From positions 1-64,000 of the forward strand of contig DASPQV010000010.1 in the NCBI GenBank assembly GCA_035624785.1: a DNA stretch of 64,000 nucleotides, read 5' to 3'. A program made the position numbers and the translations under genes. Under the pieces are notes generated by a model, which ran no database searches, was not told where the DNA came from, and was given only the letters and a program-made list of their open reading frames with translations. This document shows positions 1 through 7,938 of the stretch, piece by piece; within the stretch, counting starts at the first letter, position 1, and every line of letters starts with the position of its first letter. Origin of the DNA: JAJZNI01 sp035624785 (GTDB taxonomy: Bacteria; Chloroflexota; Dormibacteria; Aeolococcales; Aeolococcaceae).

Positions 1-252
1 GGGGATGGTCGAACCGCGAACTTCGGTCCGACGGCCGCGGTGGTTGAAGCGTTTGGCCGGAGGATGGTGAGAGGACCCTGACCTGGTCCGGCATCCGGGA
101 ATCACACTTGACCGAGCCCGGCCAGGTCGGCGGCGGCGGGCCGGTCCAGTCGACCTCCAAAGGAGGCCCCCCTGGTCCGGACTGCCTCCTGTCCAGGAGT
201 GGTGGGCTCTCCATTGTGGCGAGCGCCGACGTCTGCGAGCGACGGCGGAATC

Positions 253-696
253 CTAGGGCGTCAGGGTGAGCGGCACCACCGCCAGTCCGGGGAACCGCTC
301 GAAGTGGCGCACGTTGGCGGTGCCCACCCGCCAGCCTGCAGCGATCGCGGTTGCGGCCACCAACCGATCGTGGGCTCCCACATCCAAGCCGGCGACTGCC
401 AACTCCGCCCACACCCCCGCATGCACACGCGCCGCCATCAAATCAAAGGCCAGACAGGGAAACGCCGCTAGGACGGTTTCCACGAAGGCCTCCCGCCGCC
501 CGCGATGTTCGGGCGTAGCGCGGTGCACGCCATGGAGAAGCTCAGCCGCGGTGATAGCGGCGATGCCGACTTCCTCGCTGGCGCCCAGACGCTTTTCCAG
601 CCGCCGGCTGACCTCGGCGATGGCCGTGTCCGGAGCGAGCCCTCTGGCCGTTCGCTCCATCTCGATGAAGACAGTGGTGTCTAGGAGGGTGCCCAC
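253..696 (-). CDS. VapC-type PIN-domain ribonuclease toxin
   Basis: A 147-residue PIN-domain protein, probably the toxin (Mg-dependent RNase) of a type II toxin-antitoxin pair. Visible family marks are the N-terminal LLDTTVFIE with the first acidic residue, an AAELLHGV segment carrying the conserved Glu near residue 52, and a late GAHDRLVAATA segment with the third acidic residue. The fourth acidic position is GTANVRHF, with Asn where many members have Asp, as is common in VapC proteins. The start is GTG and overlaps the end of the upstream antitoxin by 16 bp, so the two are translationally coupled. The RNA target cannot be told from sequence. Confidence 0.85.
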   Translation of the reverse strand: MGTLLDTTVFIEMERTARGLAPDTAIAEVSRRLEKRLGASEEVGIAAITAAELLHGVHRATPEHRGRREAFVETVLAAFPCLAFDLMAARVHAGVWAELAVAGLDVGAHDRLVAATAIAAGWRVGTANVRHFERFPGLAVVPLTLTP

Positions 697-962
697 GGAT
701 CTGCAGGGGCATCGCCCACCGCGGCGATGACAGCTTCCAAGTCGTCACCGAAGGCGGGGTCTGGTAGCGGCGCCCTGGCGAGGACGCGCAACGCCTCAGC
801 CAAACTGCGGCCGCGCGGGGTGGGCCCAGTTGGGTGGTCGTCCGGGTGGACGATAACGAAGGTCGGCCGCTCCCGGGTGAGCACGACCACCGCATCGTGG
901 CGAGCCACCGCCTCGCGAGCTCGGCGGGGGATCCGGACCTCGTCAGCCCTCAGTGTCGTCAC
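681..962 (-). CDS. Phd/VapB-like antitoxin
   Basis: A 93-residue protein upstream of and overlapping the PIN toxin. It opens with a short strand-helix region (VRIPRRAREAVARHD then VVVLTRERPTFVIV) like Phd/YefM-type antitoxins that bind DNA N-terminally and neutralise the toxin C-terminally. I chose the GTG at 962 rather than more upstream starts because the family-like sequence begins just after it, and because a TACAAT box ends 9 nt upstream, as expected for a leaderless transcript. The longer frame to 1175 would add about 70 residues of poor composition. The antitoxin class is inferred from position and pattern. Confidence 0.7.
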   Translation of the reverse strand: MTTLRADEVRIPRRAREAVARHDAVVVLTRERPTFVIVHPDDHPTGPTPRGRSLAEALRVLARAPLPDPAFGDDLEAVIAAVGDAPADPWAPS

Positions 963-971
963 GGCAAAGAG

Positions 972-1004
972 ATTGTACCATGCACCCGTACGAATCCGTA
1001 CGGG
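972..1004 (-). promoter_or_regulatory. Toxin-antitoxin promoter with operator palindrome
   Basis: On the minus strand TACAAT (972-977) is a good -10 box, 9 nt from the GTG at 962. Just upstream is a perfect inverted repeat, CCCGTACG-aatc-CGTACGGG (985-1004), covering the spacer/-35 region. That is where an antitoxin or toxin-antitoxin complex would bind to repress its own operon. No clear -35 is visible. Operator function is inferred from symmetry and position. Confidence 0.55.
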
Positions 1005-1201
1005 CCCGTCCGGAATGAAGCGTCCTGAAGGCGCCGCATGGGCAAATCCCCAGGAATCACACTCGAGGGTCGTGATCGGATGACCGGACTCCCGGGCGGA
1101 TCTCCATCCTAACGCCCCTTCCGCCCACCTACTCAGGCGGGCCGGCATCGGCCCAGTAGCGAGCCTCGCCCGCACCCAAGCGGGCGCCGCCGCCCCGCAG
1201 C

Positions 1202-1243
1202 TTGACGGATCTCACGGTATCTAGTAGTTTGATATCCAACTAC
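1202..1243 (+). promoter_or_regulatory. Promoter with MarR-type operator palindrome
   Basis: TTGACG (1202-1207), a 17-bp spacer and TAGTTT (1225-1230) form a sigma70-like promoter ahead of the monooxygenase/marR operon. The -10 lies inside a 20-bp palindrome (1224-1243), GTAGTT-t-GATATC-c-AACTAC, matched at 18 of 20 positions. Length and symmetry fit a MarR dimer site, so the operon is probably repressed by its own MarR product. Confidence 0.65.
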
Positions 1244-1290
1244 CATAAACCGAGCGACTCGTGCGGCCGCTCGGAAGCGGAGGGCCCAAC

Positions 1291-1590
1291 ATGGTCGCTG
1301 TCATCGTGCGTCATCGGGTGAGGGACTACGACGCGTGGAAGTCCGTCTTCGACGAGGGCGGGGAGCTGCGCCGCCGGCACGGCGCCCTGGGACATCAGCT
1401 CTACCGGGTCAGCAGCGAGCCGCAGGAACTGATCAGTGTCAACCTTTTCAAAGACGCGGCCGGAGCCCAGGCGTTCGGCACGGACCCGTCGCTGCGCGAG
1501 GCCATGGAGCGCGGCGGCGTCCTTGGGGCGCCGGACGTCGCCTTCTGCGAGCAGGTCGAGGTCGTGGAGTACCCTGTCGCGGTTGCCTGA
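1291..1590 (+). CDS. Antibiotic-biosynthesis-monooxygenase-like (ABM fold) protein
   Basis: A 99-residue single-domain protein resembling the dimeric alpha/beta-barrel ABM/cyclase superfamily: an N-terminal strand VAVIVRHRVRDYDAWKSVF, a middle GHQLYRV strand, and SVNLFKDAAGAQAF leading into a helix. Members are cofactor-free monooxygenases, stress proteins or heme-degrading enzymes; the substrate is unknown. The ATG at 1291 was chosen because GCGGAGGG lies 7 nt upstream; an in-frame GTG at 1261 would add 10 residues. The next gene, a MarR regulator, overlaps its stop, so this is probably the MarR-controlled effector. Confidence 0.7.
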   Translation: MVAVIVRHRVRDYDAWKSVFDEGGELRRRHGALGHQLYRVSSEPQELISVNLFKDAAGAQAFGTDPSLREAMERGGVLGAPDVAFCEQVEVVEYPVAVA

Positions 1591-2158
1591 TCGTCGACTT
1601 CCGCTGCGCCAGGGGGACTCCTTCGAGGAGGAGTTCCCCGGCGCCAGGCGCTCGGCGTCGGAGTGCGCCGTGAACCTCACCCGGGCGGCGACGCTCCTCC
1701 TTGGCGAGCTGCAGCGCCGCCGGCGCCCATACGCCGATCTCTCGGTTGCAGCATTCCAGGTGCTGGCGATCATCGAGGGCGAGGGCGCGCCGCTCCCGCC
1801 TTCCGTTGTCGCCGACCGCATGCTCACGACAACGGCGACAATGACATCGCTGCTCGACACGCTGGCGCGACGCGGGCTGGTGCAGCGGCTGCCGCATCCC
1901 GACGACCGGCGCATGCTGCTCGTCGACATCACCGACGCCGGACGCGATATCGTCGACCTACTTCTACCGGTGACCCATCGCATCACCAGGGAAGTGTTCG
2001 ACGGGTTTGCGGAGCCTGACCTCGAACGTCTCATCCGCCTGCTGGGTCGCGTCCAGGAGCGCCTCGAGGTACTGCGCGCGGAGTCGGTCCCCACCGGCCC
2101 GCCGCCACCACGCCACAAGTCGCAGAGACATCGGCGCAGCAGCCGTCAACCTTCCTGA
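1583..2158 (+). CDS. MarR-family transcriptional regulator
   Basis: A winged-helix regulator of the MarR family. The helix-turn-helix reads SVVADRMLTTTATMTSLLDTL, followed by the wing HPDDRRMLLVDITDAG, the usual DPDDRR-type signature. The N-terminal dimerisation helix begins around ASECAVNLTRAA. The start is uncertain: TTG 1583 overlaps the preceding stop (191 residues), and GTG 1670 would give a protein of more typical length. The C-terminus has a basic Pro/Arg/Ser tail. It is cotranscribed with the monooxygenase-like gene and probably binds the palindrome at 1224-1243. Confidence 0.85.
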   Translation: MPDRRLPLRQGDSFEEEFPGARRSASECAVNLTRAATLLLGELQRRRRPYADLSVAAFQVLAIIEGEGAPLPPSVVADRMLTTTATMTSLLDTLARRGLVQRLPHPDDRRMLLVDITDAGRDIVDLLLPVTHRITREVFDGFAEPDLERLIRLLGRVQERLEVLRAESVPTGPPPPRHKSQRHRRSSRQPS

Positions 2159-2420
2159 GGCCAGCGTTCCCGGTGTGCTACCGTCACCGGGCGTCCAAAC
2201 GCGAAGATCGTCCCCCACGAGTTCGTGACCAGGGCTTGATCGTCGGTTCCTCGGGCCGAATGGCGCGCTGGCAATGGGTGAACACCCCGAGCTGAAACGG
2301 ACGGCTTGAACGACTTGGGCACTGTCCAAGTCACAGGACCGTCGCATGGGCGAGGCTCGCCTCCCCGGAGGCTCCGCGGCCGCCGAGATCCCCCTACACC
2401 GGAGCGGGCCGCGTCCACTT

Positions 2421-2535
2421 CGCGTCCACTTCGACTGGCCGGACCTGGCCCCTCCTGGCCGCTTCTGTCAATTCAGACGGCGATTCCGAACGAGATCCGT
2501 ATTCGATTCCCTTTCCCGGCACCATGCCGCGAATC
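2421..2535. repeat. Direct repeat, left copy (attachment-like)
   Basis: About 115 bp that recurs in the same orientation at 4893-5009 with roughly 85% identity by eye. It contains TTCGATTCCCTTTCCCGGCACCA, split here as TTCGATTCCC and TTTCCCGGCACCA, which reads like the T-loop and 3' end of a tRNA including CCA. It lies immediately downstream of a decayed integrase, where an attachment site is expected. The repeat starts with a small internal duplication (CGCGTCCACTT twice). Confidence 0.6.
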
Positions 2536-3260
2536 TAGTTCGGCCTTCTCCGACGTCATCTGGCCCTTTCAGTGGCCCTTTCGCGGGAGCCGGCCACGAC
2601 GCGCAGTGGCACCCGGCCGAAGCGGGCGTCGATGCGGTCCGCCAGGGCTGGCGTCGAGGCGTCCGTCGCGTGGGCATGCACGCGGAGCGTGGTGGCGACG
2701 GTCGAGTGCCCGAGCATCCTCGCCACGTCGTGGGCGGGTGAGCCTCCTCGAGGGCCAGCGATGCGGCGGTATGGCGGAGGGCGTGGAAGGTGACCGGCGG
2801 GATGCCGGCGCGCTCCCGTGCCGCCTTCCAGGCGGAGAGGAAGGTCGCTGCTCGCAGCGGCCCGCCGTCGGGGCCGGGCCAGAGCAGGTCGCCGGTGCGT
2901 GGCGTGCGGGCCAGTGCGTCGATCGCGACCACGGGCAGGGTGAGGTCGCGCCGGCTTGAGGCGGTTTTCGGCGCGGTCACGTACCGGGCGCCGTCGAGAC
3001 CGCTGGTCGCGTTACCGCGCACGCGGAGCGTCCGCCGTTCCAGGTCGAGGTCGTCCCAGCGCAGCCCGAGGAGCTCGCCCTCGCGAAGTCCGACCGTGAC
3101 CGCGAGGACGTAGGCGGCACCGAACGGCTCGTCGACCGCTGCCTCGACCAGCCTGGCCGCCTCCTGGCGGGGGCTTCGACCTGCCCTGCCCGCCTATCCT
3201 GGCGGCCGCGCGCACCGTGCTGATGGTGTTTGCCCTGGTCGCTCGGGGATAGTTGTCCGC
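2468..3260 (-). pseudogene. Tyrosine recombinase (phage-type integrase) relic
   Basis: C-terminal catalytic part of a tyrosine recombinase broken by at least two frameshifts. Readable blocks on the minus strand are AYVLAVTVGLREGELLGLRW (box I with the catalytic Arg, about 3060-3125), FHALRHTAASLAL (box II H-x-x-R, about 2755-2790) and, in another frame, VARMLGHSTVATTLRVHAH (GH and neighbouring region, about 2670-2730). The frame changes near 2740, and again upstream of about 3190 where a TAG appears. The final catalytic Tyr is not obvious, and the N-terminal arm-binding domain is missing or unreadable. It is non-functional as written and sits beside the 2421-2535 repeat, as integrases sit beside att sites. 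Confidence 0.75.
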
Positions 3261-3320
3261 ACTCGCGGCCAGGCCTACTGGCTCCAGCCGGAAGTTCGAT
3301 CACGCATTCCTGGGGCCGGC

Positions 3321-3520
3321 TCAGGCCGCGGGCTGGAGTGACTGCTGAGTGGCGAGGCGCCGAAGCAGCGCAGCGAGGATCCGCTCGCGTGAACCCCACT
3401 CGAACGGGACGGCGCTGGCCTGGAAGTGCCGCTCGAAGTGGAGCAGACGGGCCTCCGCATCTGCGACAGCGACGAAGTCGCGTGGGGTCAGCGCCTTCAG
3501 GACTTCGTGGGCTGGTACCC
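3321..3520 (-). pseudogene. IS630-type transposase C-terminal relic
   Basis: On the minus strand about 65 codons read like the end of an IS630-family DDE transposase: LKALTPRDF, then ARLLHFERHFQASAVPFEW, then ILAALLRRLATQQ and a TGA at 3321-3323. The equivalents in intact members are the VLTPNDF block, a FExxYxxxAxPFxW block and a terminal leucine-rich helix. The catalytic domain is absent, and the sequence upstream does not continue in any frame. Not mobile as it stands. Confidence 0.6.
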
Positions 3521-3593
3521 CGGTCCGATCCTATGACCTCTCCGTCGCCGAGGAGCAGTCGCCAGCCGCCGAGGGTCTGAAGGGGGCACAGCC

Positions 3594-3783
3594 GGGCGGC
3601 GCCTTCCATCACTTCGCTGACAAGGCGGAGCTGGTTGGCGCGATCGTCGAGCGCGGGGCTTTGAGGACTTCGTCGCGGCGCTTCGCGTCGGGACTGCGAG
3701 GGGGTGACAGCGCGGTGCGGCGGCTCACCCGGATGCGGCTCGCCGAGGTTCGCTTCACACTCTACAGCTGGCGCGAGACGTGA
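3594..3783 (+). pseudogene. TetR-family regulator relic
   Basis: A short stretch reading GGAFHHFADKAELVGAIVERG, split here as GGAFHHFADKAE and LVGAIVERG, matches the end of the TetR helix-turn-helix (usually ...LYHHFxxKxxLxxAV). It is followed by a few helical residues and a stop at 3783. The first two helices of the DNA-binding domain and most of the ligand domain are absent, and the sequence after the match looks frame-shifted. Probably an inert fragment inside the decayed element. Confidence 0.5.
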
Positions 3784-4334
3784 TCTGCGCGCTTGGAGCG
3801 GGCATGAACGGGAGCGAGCGCTGAGCCTTGAGTCCAGGCACGCGTCGGTCAGGACTGCTGGTGCGGCGAGGTCGGCCTAAGGTCGCCGAAGCTCTTCTGG
3901 TGGCGTCCGTGAACTGTGCGCCCCGTTTGTAACGCTGACAGTGGGGCAGCATGTCCTCGCCTCAACCGCAAGGCCGGTGGGAGAGGACGATGCCGCTGAC
4001 GGGCCTCAGACGTTCCTGGCTGCCACCCGGAGAAGCACGTACCATCCCAGCGGCGCAGCCAATGTAAACGGCACGAGCCACGCAAGCGCCGCTGACGTAG
4101 CACGATGCGGACGCACCTCCAACGACCGCGACATTGTTGTGCCCTTCGGCCCTTGACGTGGAAGGGAGAGGGCCGAGCGTGTCCCATATTCGGTGCCTTG
4201 CAGGTGGGCGAGGAGGTGGTGACCGGCTGCCTGCTGTGTTGACGGCTTGCTGGTGAATGAGCTGGCACGCGAGCCGCACGAGTGGCCGGGCGAGCAGGAT
4301 GCCTAGCCACCGGTAACTCTAGGAGGAGGAAGGG
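3784..4334. other. Intergenic region, no gene recognised
   Basis: No open frame here has believable composition. The only useful feature is the strong Shine-Dalgarno (AGGAGGAGG, 4321-4329) of the following gene. It lies within the interval bounded by the direct repeats. Confidence 0.5.
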
Positions 4335-4715
4335 ATGATGGAAATTGCGCTGCTGATCCAGTTCGGCGGGGTGTTCCCTGGCAAGGAGAAGGCAGCGGTC
4401 GAGGCGTTCACCGAGACCTCGAAGTTCTACGGTGAGAAGCTGGCCGACGGCACCTTCACGTATTTCGAGCCCTTCATGTTTGGCACTGGCGACATCAGGG
4501 AGCGGCTGGGCTTCTTCATCGTGAAAGGGCCGGAGGAGAAGATCGTCGCCTTCAACGATTCGAAGGAGGCGTGGGCACTGCGCACCAAGGTGGCGCAGAT
4601 CTGCGCGCATCTGGACATCGAGTACGTGTACACGGGAGATCGCGTCCTGGAGCAGGTGAACCTGCTCGGCGACCTGGCCAAGGAACTGGAGAAGATCCCC
4701 GCGCCGGTCGGCTAA
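4335..4715 (+). CDS. Conserved hypothetical small protein
   Basis: A 126-residue soluble protein I cannot place in a named family. It opens with a hydrophobic strand (IALLIQFGGVFPGKE), has an aromatic-rich middle (GTFTYFEPFMFGTGDI), a second strand GFFIVKGPEEKIVAF, and a helical C-terminus. This alternation could fit a ferredoxin-like or ABM-like fold, but that is only a guess. It has a strong ribosome site (AGGAGGAGG) 5 nt upstream and a near-ideal terminator 20 bp downstream, so it is a monocistronic, probably well-translated gene. It is the only intact gene between the direct repeats and may be element cargo. ATG 4338 is an equally good start. Confidence 0.75.
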   Translation: MMEIALLIQFGGVFPGKEKAAVEAFTETSKFYGEKLADGTFTYFEPFMFGTGDIRERLGFFIVKGPEEKIVAFNDSKEAWALRTKVAQICAHLDIEYVYTGDRVLEQVNLLGDLAKELEKIPAPVG

Positions 4716-4735
4716 TCGACCGCACGGACCGTTAT

Positions 4736-4765
4736 AGGCCAAGCGGGGCTTTCCCCGCTTGGCCT
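4736..4765 (+). terminator. Strong hairpin terminator
   Basis: AGGCCAAGCGGGG, loop CTTT, CCCCGCTTGGCCT: a perfect 13-bp stem 20 bp after the stop of the 126-residue gene. There is no long T tract, as is usual in high-G+C genomes. Confidence 0.8.
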
Positions 4766-5380
4766 GGATCTCTTCCGCCAGGGCACTCCCGCGCCGCGGG
4801 AGTGGGAGGCCACGCGTTGCTCTAAGAGCCGCCTCGGGCGGCGGAAGTCGGTCACGCCGGACGCGGCAGGGGAGGGGGAGGCACTGGCCGCGCGCGTCCA
4901 CTTCGACTGGCCAGACCAGGCAGCCCCAGGCCGCTCCTGTCAATTCAGAGGGCGATTCCGAACGAGGTCTGAACGTTCGATACCCTTTCCCGGCACTTCG
5001 CCGCGAATCGGGCTGAGGTCACTCGGTCTTTCGGCCGTTCACCTGGCCGCACGCGCCGGCTGGGACCGCCCGCGCGCGTCGACTTTGTCGCCTGCTGGGA
5101 TCGGGAACTACGCCGAGCCGCGGCCACTCTCGGCTACCGGACCTTCCCCGAGCACCTTCCCAGCCTGTCAGAAGCGCCCCTCGGCTCGGGCCCGCTGTCA
5201 ACCTAGAATGCGATGGTGTAGGGCACATCAGCTCGCGCGATGCCAGTTCCTCGATGACGCCCTGCCTCTCGTGGTCCCCGCCCTGTCAGCGCAGCACCTC
5301 CCTCACGGGAGGTCCACCTCAAGGCGAGGAGATGGCCTGCCCTGCCCTTCGTAAAGCGTCCAGCACGAGGAGCGCCCGAC
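4766..5380. other. Intergenic region holding the right repeat copy
   Basis: Apart from the direct repeat at 4893-5009 I see no gene or structured element. The last bases carry a GAGG ribosome site for the gene at 5381. Confidence 0.5.
4893..5009. repeat. Direct repeat, right copy (attachment-like)
   Basis: Second copy of the ~115-bp repeat at 2421-2535. The blocks CGCGTCCACTTCGACTGGCC, GCGATTCCGAACGAG and CCCTTTCCCGGCAC are shared. The CCA after the GGCA is lost here (ACTT). Together the copies bracket about 2.36 kb of decayed mobile DNA. Confidence 0.6.
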
Positions 5381-6433
5381 ATGCAGCACAAGGGGGTCCA
5401 CTATGACACCGGCACCGTCTTCCGCGGACCGGGCTATGCCATCTCGACACGCCGACGCTCGCTCGACATGGCAATCGTCCGCAGGGAGCTCCAGATCATC
5501 CGAGACGATCTGCACGCCAACGCCGTGCGGGTGGTTGGGAGTGACGTCGCGCGCCTGCTCGCAGTGACCCGGATCGCACTCGACCTCGGGCTCGAGGTGT
5601 GGTTCTCACCGGCGTTCTTCGAGCACCCGGCCACGGAAACGGCCTCCCGACTGGTTGCCGCAGCCGCTGCAGCGGCACCCCTGGAGGCGGCCCATCCCGG
5701 TCGCTTGATCTTCGTCGCCGGCTCCGAGCTGACCCTCTTCATGCCTGGACTGGTCGCTGGCAAGACCATCCCTGCGCGGCTGCAGCGACTCAGAAGTGAC
5801 CCGTCGCTGCTCGGCGGCGGCAAGCTGGATGCCTTCCTAGCGGGGATCGTTCCCAGGTTGCGCGTCGTCTTCGGCGGGTCCCTCGTCTATGCCTCCCTCG
5901 TCTTCGAGCAGGTGGACTGGGGACGTTTCGACTTCGTGGGCGTCGACCACTACCGCGAAGCGCGAACCAAGGACCGCTACGTAGAGATGCTCAGGCCCCT
6001 TCTGGCGATGGGCAAACCGGTGATCGTCACCGAGTTCGGGATGCGCACCTACCGCGGCGCCGAGAGCTCTGGCGCACTCGGCTTCGGTGTCATCGACACC
6101 GCTCGCCTGTGGCTGCACACCCGTCCGGTGATCGGCCGCTTCGTCCGCCCCCGCTTGAAGGGAACCTTCGAGCGCGACGAAGCCATGCAGGCCCGCGAGC
6201 TTGCCGAGACGCTGGACGTGCTCGAGGGCTCGGGGGTGGCTGGCGCGCTGCTCTCGACCTTCGCGACCCCAGAGGCTTTCAGCGACACCGACCCCCGCCA
6301 CGACCTCGACATGGATTCCATGTCCTTGGTGAAGTCGCTTCGCGGCGGACGCCGTGGCACGGCCTACCCCGACATGCCCTGGGAGCCTAAGAAGTCGTTC
6401 AATGCGGTCGCGCACCACTTCTCGAGTCGCTAG
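5381..6433 (+). CDS. Glycosidase-like TIM-barrel protein
   Basis: A 350-residue soluble protein with the layout of a (beta/alpha)8 glycoside-hydrolase-like barrel: an opening GVHYDTGT, a DDLHANAVRVVG strand near residue 43, GLEVWFSPAFFEHP, FVGVDHYREA near 190, and KPVIVTEFGMRTYRGAE near 210. The late VTEFG strand resembles the nucleophile strand of clan GH-A enzymes, with Glu at its end. The acid/base candidate is less clear. Related proteins are often annotated only as hypothetical or as abortive-infection protein; I would not claim a substrate. No signal peptide is seen. A GAGGAG site precedes the ATG. Confidence 0.6.
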   Translation: MQHKGVHYDTGTVFRGPGYAISTRRRSLDMAIVRRELQIIRDDLHANAVRVVGSDVARLLAVTRIALDLGLEVWFSPAFFEHPATETASRLVAAAAAAAPLEAAHPGRLIFVAGSELTLFMPGLVAGKTIPARLQRLRSDPSLLGGGKLDAFLAGIVPRLRVVFGGSLVYASLVFEQVDWGRFDFVGVDHYREARTKDRYVEMLRPLLAMGKPVIVTEFGMRTYRGAESSGALGFGVIDTARLWLHTRPVIGRFVRPRLKGTFERDEAMQARELAETLDVLEGSGVAGALLSTFATPEAFSDTDPRHDLDMDSMSLVKSLRGGRRGTAYPDMPWEPKKSFNAVAHHFSSR

Positions 6434-6551
6434 GCGGCGACTTACCCGGCTTGTCATGGCAGGTAGACGACCGTGAGGTGGCCGGCGAGGGCGAGGAGAA
6501 GCCCCTGGATCGTCTCGATCTCCCTGGCCTTGTCCGGGAGCCCGCGGGGCC

Positions 6552-7895
6552 TCACGCCCCCGGGACGGTCACGCCCTGCCAGGTCTCGCCGGCGTCGTCG
6601 CTGCGGTAGATGACGACGCCGGGCTCGGAGCCGTTTGCAGCCATCCCGATGGCGTCATGGCTGTCAATGAGGGTGGGTGCCGCGATCAGGGCCGCTGCCG
6701 GCTCCTGGCCTGGGCCACCGCCGAGGGGCACGGTCACCCATGTCGCACCCGCGTCGAAGGTCCACTTTGCCTCCGCCGGGCTGCCCGCCGCGGAGGTGCA
6801 GCCGAGCAGCACCCAGGCGCTGCCGGTGAGGACGTCGAGACCGCATGAGTGGGACGATGGCCAGGATGTGGCCTCGTGCCACGACAGTCCTCCGTCGTGA
6901 GTGACCCAGATCCCGAACCCTCCCGGTTTTCCGCATCCCCAGGAGTCGCTGGCGGCGACGCCGATGTTCGGGCTGACGAAGCGGAAGCCGTCGAGGGCCA
7001 TGCACCAGCCGTTGTCAACGGGAACCAGGAATGACTGGGCCGTCGCGACCCAGGTGCGCCCGCCGTCAATGGTGTGGTAGAGGCCGAGCCCCCCGGCCGC
7101 CCCGCCCATGGACGCCAGCCAGCCGTCGAGCGGGGTCACGAAATCCAGGACACCGTCGTAGAGGACCGAGCGCTGGGACCAGGTCACGCCCCCGTCATCG
7201 GTACCCAGCAGTAGGGCCCGGTGCGCGTTGCCGACGACGCCCAGCATCAGCCAGCCGTGCTCGGCGTCGACGAACTGCACCGTGTTGGGATAGTCCTGCA
7301 TCGGGTTGGCGGTGGTCGCGATCAGCGTCCAGCTGTGGCCGCCGTCCGATGTCCGCCACACACCCACGGGTCCTGACGCCCCATCCACCCCGACGGCGGT
7401 GACGGAGACCACCCAGGCATGACCGGCGTCGAGGGCGCAGAAGGATCCGGTGGTCGGCAGGTTTGCCCCCGGTGGTGACACGTCATGCCAGCTCGCGCCC
7501 TGGTCGCTGCTGATCAGAAGGCTGTACCCGGTGGACAGCCATACGGTCCCTCCGCCCACCGGCTGCACCCAACCCGTGCAGGGCTGGTGGTTCTCGGGTT
7601 GGATGAGGGGCAGGGCCACCGGCGCCGGGGTCGCTGCCGGGGTCGGCGCCGCCGCCGGCGGGATCGAGGCAGCCGGCACGAGCACCGTCGCAGCTCCGGC
7701 CGTCTCCGATGCCACTCGCTCGGCCGGGGCGCCCCGAACCGCACCCGCCGGGGGATGGGGCAGGGCGACGGCCCCGGCGACGATGGCTGCGGCCAGGACG
7801 AGCCCGGCAGCGAGGTCTGCGGTAAGCCGCAGGCGGCGGCTTCTCACGCACGGATAACGTTGGATGGGGCCGCCCGGATACTGGTCCGGCGGCAT
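6552..7895 (-). CDS. Membrane-anchored Ycf48/BNR-repeat protein
   Basis: A 447-residue protein with one N-terminal membrane segment (LTADLAAGLVLAAAIVAGAVA, about residues 25-45), a Pro/Ala-rich linker, and an extracytoplasmic seven-bladed-propeller-like region. Recurrent BNR-type motifs are visible: SSDQGASWHDV, SDGGHSWTLI, DGGVTWSQ, DGGRTWVA, HDGGLSWHEA, DAGATWVTV and DDAGETWQGV. Such proteins resemble photosystem-II assembly factor Ycf48 or sialidase repeats, but in heterotrophs their role is unknown; several loop cysteines could form disulfides. I start at the ATG at 7895, because the upstream open frame is only the shadow of the opposite-frame racemase gene. Confidence 0.7.
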   Translation of the reverse strand: MPPDQYPGGPIQRYPCVRSRRLRLTADLAAGLVLAAAIVAGAVALPHPPAGAVRGAPAERVASETAGAATVLVPAASIPPAAAPTPAATPAPVALPLIQPENHQPCTGWVQPVGGGTVWLSTGYSLLISSDQGASWHDVSPPGANLPTTGSFCALDAGHAWVVSVTAVGVDGASGPVGVWRTSDGGHSWTLIATTANPMQDYPNTVQFVDAEHGWLMLGVVGNAHRALLLGTDDGGVTWSQRSVLYDGVLDFVTPLDGWLASMGGAAGGLGLYHTIDGGRTWVATAQSFLVPVDNGWCMALDGFRFVSPNIGVAASDSWGCGKPGGFGIWVTHDGGLSWHEATSWPSSHSCGLDVLTGSAWVLLGCTSAAGSPAEAKWTFDAGATWVTVPLGGGPGQEPAAALIAAPTLIDSHDAIGMAANGSEPGVVIYRSDDAGETWQGVTVPGA

Positions 7896-7938
7896 GCGCC
7901 CGTCGCAGACTTGACCGGAACCGGGGCTCGCCCGGCTC

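Noticed and set aside
4141..4180. GGCCC/GGGCC inverted pairs as a terminator or riboswitch
   Set aside because: Several competing short stems of no fixed shape in GC-rich DNA; no adjacent gene that needs it.
3849..4943. A 364-codon minus-strand frame across the 126-residue gene
   Set aside because: Arg/Leu/Pro-rich with no pattern; the plus-strand gene has the ribosome site and terminator.
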